From NCBI GenBank assembly GCA_913776795.1, contig CAJYRH010000063.1, positions 1 to 5,810 on the forward strand: DNA of 5,810 nt, in the 5' to 3' direction. Below are positions 1 to 4,746 of this stretch, piece after piece. Every line of letters begins with the position of its first letter. Position 1 is the first letter of the stretch. The notes below the pieces were generated by a model. That model searched no databases. It saw nothing but the letters and a program-made list of their open reading frames with translations, and was not told where the DNA came from. Made by a program: the position numbers and the translations under genes. The stretch is from an uncultured Pseudorhodoferax sp. (lineage in GTDB: Bacteria > Pseudomonadota > Gammaproteobacteria > Burkholderiales > Burkholderiaceae).

Positions 1-18
1 TGCGTCGAATGCCCCGCC

Positions 19-1203
19 TCACCAGCCGGCTTTGCCGCCTTCGAGCATGCGCTGCGCCAGCAGGAAGCCTGCCGCGTTCCAGCTCTGGCCCGGCATGCCA
101 CGCGGCGCCAGCGTCTTGCCGTGGAACCACTCGGTGAAACGCCAGCCGTGCGCCGCATTGGCCTGCGCCAACCGCAGCAGCACGCCCTGCGCCTGTTCCC
201 TGCGTCCCAGCCGTGCCAGCGCCATCGCCCAGAAGCCGCCCACGAACGGCCAGCTGCCGCCGTTGTGGTACTGGTGCACGAGGTTCTGCTGGTGCCGCTC
301 CATGTAGCGGCGCCAGAGCGCGTGCTGCTGCGTGAGCGGGTGCAGCACCACGCGCACGGGGTAGGGCTGGTCGGCCTGCGCGGCCGTGATGGTGTCGGCG
401 ATGCGCGCGGCCATGGCGTCGTCCGCGAGGTTGCAGAGCAGCGCCAGCACGTTGCCGAACACATCGCCCTCGTCGCCCACCACGGCCAGGTTCACGAAGG
501 AGAGGTACAGCCCCGGGTCGCGCCGGCCGCGCCGCGCATAGTGGCGCAGCAGCCGCGCGCGGTGGTAGGTCGGCAGGTCGCGCTGGGACGGATTGAACAG
601 GTGGTTGAAGTGGTGCGCCGTGGCCTCGGCATCCTGCAGCGCGAAGCGGCGCTTGACCTCGAACCACAGCGCGTTGGTGTAGAGCACATAGCCCGAGCGC
701 GGCATGATGTCGGCCCAGTCGCTGGCCTCGTTCTGCTGCAGCAGACGGAAGGTCTGGTGCTCCTGCGCCAGCAGCCAGCCGATGGCGCGCTGCACGCCGT
801 CCTCCCAGTGCATGGCACCGACGCTGCCGTGCCGGCGTACATGGTCCACGGCGATCAGCCACCACAGCGTGGCGTCGATGCAGCCCAGGTACCAGAAGTC
901 CGCATCGAAGCCGTCGGGGTCCACATACTTGGGGATCTGGCCGTTGTGCGCCTGCTGCGCGGCCAGGGCATCGAGGCTGGCCACCGCGCCGCGCTCCAGC
1001 GCCGGCACGCCGCTGCCACACATGGCCATCACGCAGATGGCCGCGTCGCGGCCGAAGATGCGCGTGTAGCGGCGTGCCTCGGCCGCCTGCGTGCGGCTGG
1101 CCGCAAGGATGCCGTGCGGCGTGCAGTTGGACTCGAGCAGGGCCAGCGAGGCCCGGGTGCATTCGGCCAGCAGCGTGGCGGTGTCATGGTGTGCATCGGT
1201 CAT
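19..1203 (-). CDS. GH100/GDE_C-like glycoside hydrolase (neutral invertase- or debranching-enzyme-related)
   Basis: A complete 394-residue protein that appears to be one (alpha/alpha)6-barrel catalytic domain with no signal peptide, so it is probably cytoplasmic. Motifs seen: YTRIFGRDA (residues 46-54), NGQIPKYVD (87-95), CIDATLWWLIA (108-118), SDWADIMPRSGYVLYTNALW (161-180), YHNGGSWPFVGGFWAMAL (312-329) and FTEWFHGKT (356-364) followed by GMPGQSWNAAGFLLA. These resemble the 'DSGLWWI' and 'EWLxGKTG...QSWSA' blocks of GH100 alkaline/neutral invertases. By that comparison D110 and E358 are the likely acid/base pair (inference). Activity could be sucrose hydrolysis or action on an alpha-glucoside or glucosylglycerate-type compound; automated pipelines may call it amylo-alpha-1,6-glucosidase. 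The reading frame extends upstream to 1266, but the start at 1203 (MTDAHH) is preferred because the longer form would overlap the divergent glycosylase start. No strong Shine-Dalgarno sequence is visible. Fold-level call is firm; substrate is unknown. Confidence 0.8.
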   Translation of the reverse strand: MTDAHHDTATLLAECTRASLALLESNCTPHGILAASRTQAAEARRYTRIFGRDAAICVMAMCGSGVPALERGAVASLDALAAQQAHNGQIPKYVDPDGFDADFWYLGCIDATLWWLIAVDHVRRHGSVGAMHWEDGVQRAIGWLLAQEHQTFRLLQQNEASDWADIMPRSGYVLYTNALWFEVKRRFALQDAEATAHHFNHLFNPSQRDLPTYHRARLLRHYARRGRRDPGLYLSFVNLAVVGDEGDVFGNVLALLCNLADDAMAARIADTITAAQADQPYPVRVVLHPLTQQHALWRRYMERHQQNLVHQYHNGGSWPFVGGFWAMALARLGRREQAQGVLLRLAQANAAHGWRFTEWFHGKTLAPRGMPGQSWNAAGFLLAQRMLEGGKAGW

Positions 1204-1238
1204 GGTCGGAGCATTCTGAAGCACCGCACGAAGTCCCG

Positions 1239-1259
1239 CGGCATGATGCCGGCATGCCG
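1239..1259 (+). promoter_or_regulatory. Inverted repeat enclosing the glycosylase start codon
   Basis: Perfect 7-base arms CGGCATG (1239-1245) and CATGCCG (1253-1259) are separated by the 7-base spacer ATGCCGG. The glycosylase ATG (1254-1256) lies within the right arm. The spacer makes further nested palindromes possible (GGCAT-G-ATGCC at 1240-1250, ATGCCGGCAT at 1246-1255, GGCATGCC at 1251-1258), so GGCAT/ATGCC half-sites repeat about every 5-6 bases. As RNA it could form a hairpin that hides the start codon. As DNA it could be an operator in the 50-base space between the two divergent genes. It could also be chance in GC-rich sequence; the structure is seen, the function is inferred. Confidence 0.35.
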
Positions 1260-2351
1260 ACCGCACCCACCCTGGAGCAGCTGCGCCGCCACGCGATCGC
1301 GCGCACGCTGTTCACGCCCACCACGCTGCCGCGCGCCATCGCGCGGCTGGGCTTCGTGCAGGCCGACCCGATCCGCGCACCCGCGCGCGCGCAAGACCTC
1401 ACGCTGCGCCACCGCGTGCGCGACTACCACGCCGGTGACCTGGGGCGGCGCTATGCGCGGCTTGGGATCGAGGAGGACTTCTTCGTCAACTACGGCTTCC
1501 TGCTGCGCGCGCATGCCGACCTCATGCACCCGCGCACCGCGCGCGAGGCCTGGTCGCCCGAGCGCGCGCAGCAGGCCGCTGCCGTCCTGGCCTTCGTGCA
1601 GGAGCGCGGCGCCGTACATCCGCGCGAGGTCGAGGCGCAGTTCGCGCACGGGCGCACGCGCAACTGGTTCGGCGGCAGCTCCAACGCCAGCACGCAGCTG
1701 CTCGATGCGATGCACTGGCGCGGCCTGCTGCGCGTGCTGCGGCGCGACAGCGGCACGCGCGTCTATGCCGTGCGCGAGGCCGGCTTGCCGCCCGAGGACG
1801 CGCAGGCCATCGCCGCGCGCATGGATGCACTGGTCGATCTGGTCGTGGCCAAGTACGCGCCGCTGCCGTCCGCCAGCCTGGGCCAGCTGCTCAGCCACCT
1901 GCTGCGCGGCGGTACGCCGCAGTGGGCAGCCGGGCGTGCCGCAGCGCTCGTGCGGGCGCGCGAGCGGCTGGCCCGGGCCCGCGCCGAGGGCGTGGACTGG
2001 TACTGGCCGGCCGGCGAGAACCCGGCGTCTGCGCGTTGGCGCCCCGAGGAGACCGTGCGCCTGCTTACGCCCTTCGACCCCGTGGTCTGGGACCGGCGCC
2101 GCTTCGAGCTGTTCTGGGGCTGGGCCTACCGCTTTGAGGCCTACACGCCGGCCCCGCGGCGCCAGCTCGGCTACTACGCGCTGCCGCTGCTCTGGCACGA
2201 GCAGGTGGTGGGCTGGGCCAACCTGTCGGTCGTGGGCAGTTCCCTGCAGGTGCAGTCCGGTTATGTCGCGGGGCGGCCCCCGCGGGCTGCCGCATTCCGG
2301 GCGGGGCTCGACGACGAACTCGGCCGCATGCGCGCCTTCCTGGGCATCTGA
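1254..2351 (+). CDS. YcaQ/AlkZ-like (HTH_42) DNA glycosylase
   Basis: A 365-residue protein of the HTH_42 (formerly DUF1006) superfamily, made of tandem winged-helix domains. Characterised members (Streptomyces AlkZ, E. coli YcaQ) excise N7-alkylguanines and unhook interstrand DNA crosslinks. Evidence: the N-terminal block GFVQADPIRAPARAQDL (residues 33-49) contains Q36-A-D38, matching the Q-x-D catalytic motif of the YcaQ-like (AZL) branch rather than the Q-x-Q of AlkZ. A central winged-helix segment (about 110-172, with NWFGGSSNASTQLLDAMHWR) follows. The C-terminal signature LLTPFDPVVWDRRRFELFWG (270-289), then YRFEAYTPAPRRQLGYYALP, is diagnostic. It is somewhat shorter than E. coli YcaQ (about 410 residues). 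The ATG at 1254 is chosen because the family-like sequence begins right after it; ATGs at 1243 and 1246 are out of frame. There is no clear Shine-Dalgarno sequence and the start lies in an inverted repeat. Presumed role is genome protection from bifunctional alkylators. The stop is one base from the antiporter stop. Confidence 0.9.
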   Translation: MPTAPTLEQLRRHAIARTLFTPTTLPRAIARLGFVQADPIRAPARAQDLTLRHRVRDYHAGDLGRRYARLGIEEDFFVNYGFLLRAHADLMHPRTAREAWSPERAQQAAAVLAFVQERGAVHPREVEAQFAHGRTRNWFGGSSNASTQLLDAMHWRGLLRVLRRDSGTRVYAVREAGLPPEDAQAIAARMDALVDLVVAKYAPLPSASLGQLLSHLLRGGTPQWAAGRAAALVRARERLARARAEGVDWYWPAGENPASARWRPEETVRLLTPFDPVVWDRRRFELFWGWAYRFEAYTPAPRRQLGYYALPLLWHEQVVGWANLSVVGSSLQVQSGYVAGRPPRAAAFRAGLDDELGRMRAFLGI

Positions 2352-2357
2352 TTCAGA
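2347..2357. repeat. 11-base palindrome containing both convergent stop codons
   Basis: TCTGA-T-TCAGA is a perfect odd palindrome centred on base 2352. Its left TGA (2349-2351) is the stop codon of the glycosylase, and its right TCA (2353-2355) is the complement of the antiporter TGA stop. The two genes therefore end one base apart. I see no stem with a T-tract here, so any transcription terminator would have to lie inside one of the opposing genes, or termination would have to be factor-dependent. Confidence 0.6.
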
Positions 2358-3615
2358 GCAGCAGCAACGCCGCCGCGGCCACGGCCGTCGGCCCCAGTGC
2401 GCCGAGCAGCAGCCCGCCCGCGCTGACGGTCTCGTCGGAAAATCCGCGCTTGAGCAGCGCCACGCCGGCCGGGTTGGGCGCGTTGGCGATCACCGTGAGG
2501 CCGCCGCCGGCCACGGCGCCGGCCATCAGCATGTACTTGGCCTGGTCGGACATGCCCACGATCAGCGAGCCCAGGTAGGTCAGCGCCGCGTTGTCGGTGA
2601 TGGCCGTCAGGCCCAGCGCGCCGAAGAACAGCGCCAGCGGCGCCAGGGCCGACACGATGGGCTGCAGCCACCACTGCTGCATGCCGCCCAGCACCACCAG
2701 GCCGGCCAGGAAGAACCCGACCAGCAGGGCCTCCTTCAGAATCAGCGGGCTCTGGTGCCTGGCGTACGCCTGGGTGTAGCCCATGAACATCAGGAACAGG
2801 CCCAGGAAGATGACAGGGTGGTGTGCAGACAGCACCACGCCGGCGAGCAGGAAGAGGTGCACGGCCACGACGGTGAACGGCACGCGGGCTTCGGCCGGGT
2901 CGTGCTGGTTCGCGCGCGGCGCAGGCTTCAGGTGCCGGCGCAGCACGAAGGTGGCGACGCTGGCGTTCACCACCACGGCCAGGGCGGACTTCCAGCCGAA
3001 GTTCACGAGCATGAAATGGCTGTCCCACTGCCACGTGGCGGCCACCATCAGCACCGGCGGCGCGGCGTAGGAGGTCAGCGTGCCGCCGATGGACACGTTG
3101 ACGAACAGCGCGCCCAGCGCCAGGTATTTCACCCGCTCGGGCACGTTGCGGCGGAAGACCTGCGGCGCCAGCATCAGCGCGGCGATCGTCATGGCCGCCG
3201 GCTCGGTGATCAACGAGCCGAACAGCGGCACGGCCGCCAGGCCGAGCCAGGCGGTCGCCAGCGGTGTCGGCACAGGGGCGATGCGTGCCGCCACGTCGAC
3301 CAGCGACATGACCGTGCGCAGCACCGGCCGCGAGGCGGCCATGACCATCACGACGAAGACGAACAGCGGCTCGGTGTAGTTGCGCGACTCGGCGTACTCC
3401 AGGGCCCGCGGGCCGCCTGCGAGCAAGGCCAGCGCGGCGATGAGCACGATGGCCCAGAAGCCGAACACGACTTCGATCTCGCCCAGCAGGTGGAACAGGC
3501 CGGCGTGGCGCGGATGGCGGTGCGAAAGGCGTTCGAACTGCTTGGCAGCGAAGGTGTGCACCAGCGCGATGCCGAACAGCGCGGCGGCGATCCATTGGAT
3601 CGTGGGGTCGGACAT
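2353..3615 (-). CDS. Putative Na+/H+ antiporter (PF07399-type, IT superfamily)
   Basis: A 420-residue, strongly hydrophobic inner-membrane protein with about ten or more predicted transmembrane stretches (for example residues 5-22, 45-67, 83-96, 120-152, 165-195, 247-282, 297-310, 322-350, 362-377, 399-420). It shows the inverted-repeat architecture of the ion-transporter superfamily. The first half carries GSLITEPAAMTIAALML (133-149) and IGGTLTSYAAPP (176-187). The second half carries the matching AITDNAALTYLGS (338-350) and VIANAPNPAGVALL (375-388), the paired discontinuous-helix motifs. D341 and N378/N381 are plausible ion-binding residues (inference). The family is annotated as putative sodium/proton antiporters; direct biochemical proof is sparse as far as I know. 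MSDPTIQ at 3615 is preferred over a GTG at 3687, because the intervening segment is not membrane-like and a weak GGAAA ribosome site precedes 3615. It is probably transcribed on its own. Confidence 0.85.
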   Translation of the reverse strand: MSDPTIQWIAAALFGIALVHTFAAKQFERLSHRHPRHAGLFHLLGEIEVVFGFWAIVLIAALALLAGGPRALEYAESRNYTEPLFVFVVMVMAASRPVLRTVMSLVDVAARIAPVPTPLATAWLGLAAVPLFGSLITEPAAMTIAALMLAPQVFRRNVPERVKYLALGALFVNVSIGGTLTSYAAPPVLMVAATWQWDSHFMLVNFGWKSALAVVVNASVATFVLRRHLKPAPRANQHDPAEARVPFTVVAVHLFLLAGVVLSAHHPVIFLGLFLMFMGYTQAYARHQSPLILKEALLVGFFLAGLVVLGGMQQWWLQPIVSALAPLALFFGALGLTAITDNAALTYLGSLIVGMSDQAKYMLMAGAVAGGGLTVIANAPNPAGVALLKRGFSDETVSAGGLLLGALGPTAVAAAALLLL

Positions 3616-3700
3616 GGATTTTCCGGTCGTGGGCAGACCGCGCGGCGGCCCGACCTGCGCGAAGACCTGGAATGCACGGAGCAGCACCCACCCGGCGCGG

Positions 3701-3706
3701 ATTGTA
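3701..3706 (-). promoter_or_regulatory. Candidate -10 element for the antiporter gene
   Basis: On the minus strand the hexamer is TACAAT, one mismatch from the sigma-70 consensus TATAAT. It sits in an AT-poor intergenic region, about 85 bases upstream of the antiporter ATG. I could not find a good -35 at 16-18 bases spacing (the sequence there is GCGGCG-like), so this is only a suggestion. Confidence 0.35.
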
Positions 3707-3733
3707 CGGACTTGCGCCGTCCCCGCCGCCAGG

Positions 3734-3748
3734 TGAGGCGCCGCCTCA
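3734..3748 (-). terminator. Weak hairpin at the end of the catabolic operon
   Basis: TGAGGCG and CGCCTCA form a perfect inverted repeat around a single base. As RNA this gives about a 5-bp stem with a 5-base loop. On the minus strand it starts with the TGA stop codon of the small protein gene (3746-3748). It has no following U-tract, so it is not a canonical intrinsic terminator. It could mark the operon end or be incidental. Confidence 0.25.
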
Positions 3749-3973
3749 ACACGCGTGCGGGTGGCTGGACAGCGATGGCATGGGCAGTGCGTGCAGGGCC
3801 TCGGCCAGCGCCTGGCGGCAGCGCGTCTCGTCGCCCACCTGCTCCATGAGCAGCAGCGCCAGCCGGGCCAGGAACAGGGCCTCGCGGGCGGGCCCGGCCT
3901 CGGTGATGGCGTGGGCGCAGGCCGCGTAGAGGCGGTCGCGCGCGTCCGCGGGCAGGGCGGTCACTGCTTCCAT
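3746..3973 (-). CDS. Small protein resembling DUF2783
   Basis: A 75-residue, mostly helical protein. The pattern DRLYAACAHAITEAG (residues 13-27), then ALFLARLALLLMEQVGD (32-48) and ALAEALHAL, fits what I recall of the DUF2783 family (short proteins with a conserved LxARLxLLLxNxxGD block). That match is from memory and is not certain. The start ATG at 3973 lies inside the end of the aldolase gene, overlapping it by 13 bases, with only a weak ribosome site, so its translation is probably coupled to the aldolase. No signal peptide, metal-binding cluster or catalytic motif is visible. The function is unknown; its place as third gene of a monooxygenase-aldolase operon suggests an accessory or regulatory partner. 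The overlap, the uninterrupted frame and the family-like core support it as a real gene. Confidence 0.7.
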   Translation of the reverse strand: MEAVTALPADARDRLYAACAHAITEAGPAREALFLARLALLLMEQVGDETRCRQALAEALHALPMPSLSSHPHAC

Positions 3974-4746
3974 GACGGGTCCAGCCGGTCGATGCGCCGC
4001 AGCATCGCGGCGAACAGGTCCTGGCCCATGGCCACGCCACCCAGGAAGCGGCGCGCGTCCTCCACGCAGCCCTGGCGCACGGCCTCGCCGATGGGCTGGC
4101 GCGGGCCCAGTGCCGCGCCGGCCACCTGCACCTCGCAGGCGCGCTGCAGCGCCCACAGCGTGTACAGCGCCTTGGGCAGGGTCTCGCTCCAGACCAAGAG
4201 GCCATGGTTGCGCAGGACCACGGCCTGTCGTTCGCCCACGCTGGCCAGCAGGCGCGGGCCCTCGTCGGCGTGCAGCGTGATGCCTTCGAAGTCGTGGTAG
4301 GCCACGCGGTCGCTGAGCTGGGCCGCGTAGAAGTTCGTCGTCTCCAGGCCCTGCGCGCTGCAGGCCACGGCCATGCCGGCCGTGGTGTGGGTGTGCATCA
4401 CGCACTGCGCGCCCGCCAGGTGGCGGTGCAGCGTGGCATGCGGCGTGAAGCCGGCCGGGTTGATGGGCCAGGGGCTGTCGCTGAGCAGGCGGTTGTCCAG
4501 GTCGACCTTCACGAGGTTGGAGGCCGTGACCTCGCTGTAGTGCAGGCCGAAGGGGTTGAGCAGGAAGTGGTGCTCGGGACCGGGCACGCGCAGCGAGATG
4601 TGGTTGTAGATGCCTTCGCTCCAGCCCCACGCATCGAAGATGCGGTAGCAGGCGGCCAGTTGCAGGCGGGCCTGCCACTCGGTGGGTGCGATGCCGCTGG
4701 GGCAGGCTGCCAGCGCGGCGGGCAGCGGGTCGTGGATGTGGGTCAT
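3961..4746 (-). CDS. Class II aldolase/adducin family protein
   Basis: A 261-residue cytoplasmic protein with the whole aldolase_II/adducin head domain. Members include L-fuculose-phosphate aldolase, ribulose-5-phosphate 4-epimerase and several decarboxylases of hydroxylated acids. Motifs: WGWSEGIYNHISLR (residues 40-53), NPFGLHYSEVTASNLVKVD (64-82), NPAGFTPHATLH (96-107), CVMHTHTTAG (115-124), DRVAYHDFEG (146-155) and VVLRNHGLLV (176-185). H118, H120 and H181 match the zinc-binding histidines. The position of the FucA catalytic glutamate is occupied by H103, as in the adducin-like branch, so classical sugar-phosphate aldolase chemistry is doubtful. The ATG at 4746 has a strong GAGGAG ribosome site 8 bases upstream and overlaps the monooxygenase TGA as ATGA. 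A lyase or decarboxylase acting on the monooxygenase product is a reasonable inference; the substrate is not identifiable. Confidence 0.9.
   Translation of the reverse strand: MTHIHDPLPAALAACPSGIAPTEWQARLQLAACYRIFDAWGWSEGIYNHISLRVPGPEHHFLLNPFGLHYSEVTASNLVKVDLDNRLLSDSPWPINPAGFTPHATLHRHLAGAQCVMHTHTTAGMAVACSAQGLETTNFYAAQLSDRVAYHDFEGITLHADEGPRLLASVGERQAVVLRNHGLLVWSETLPKALYTLWALQRACEVQVAGAALGPRQPIGEAVRQGCVEDARRFLGGVAMGQDLFAAMLRRIDRLDPSWKQ

Noticed and set aside
1204..1253. Sigma-70 promoters for the divergent hydrolase and glycosylase genes
   Set aside because: The 50 bases contain no hexamer pair with acceptable consensus and spacing on either strand, so no promoter is annotated.
1200..2198. A 332-codon minus-strand frame opposite the glycosylase
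   Set aside because: It has no family-like motif, and the plus strand carries a clear conserved protein in another frame.
3613..3687. Longer antiporter form starting at the GTG at 3687
   Set aside because: The extra 24 residues are neither hydrophobic nor family-like, and the ATG at 3615 is followed directly by the first membrane segment.
2261..3691. A 476-codon minus-strand frame over the antiporter region
   Set aside because: It is rich in Arg, Ala, Gly and His with no membrane pattern, whereas the adjacent frame gives the conserved transporter.
121..3849. A 1242-codon open frame on the plus strand spanning several genes
   Set aside because: It runs antisense to the hydrolase and antiporter and out of frame through the glycosylase, with low-complexity Arg/Ala/His-rich sequence and no recognisable domain. 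Long spurious frames are expected in GC-rich DNA.
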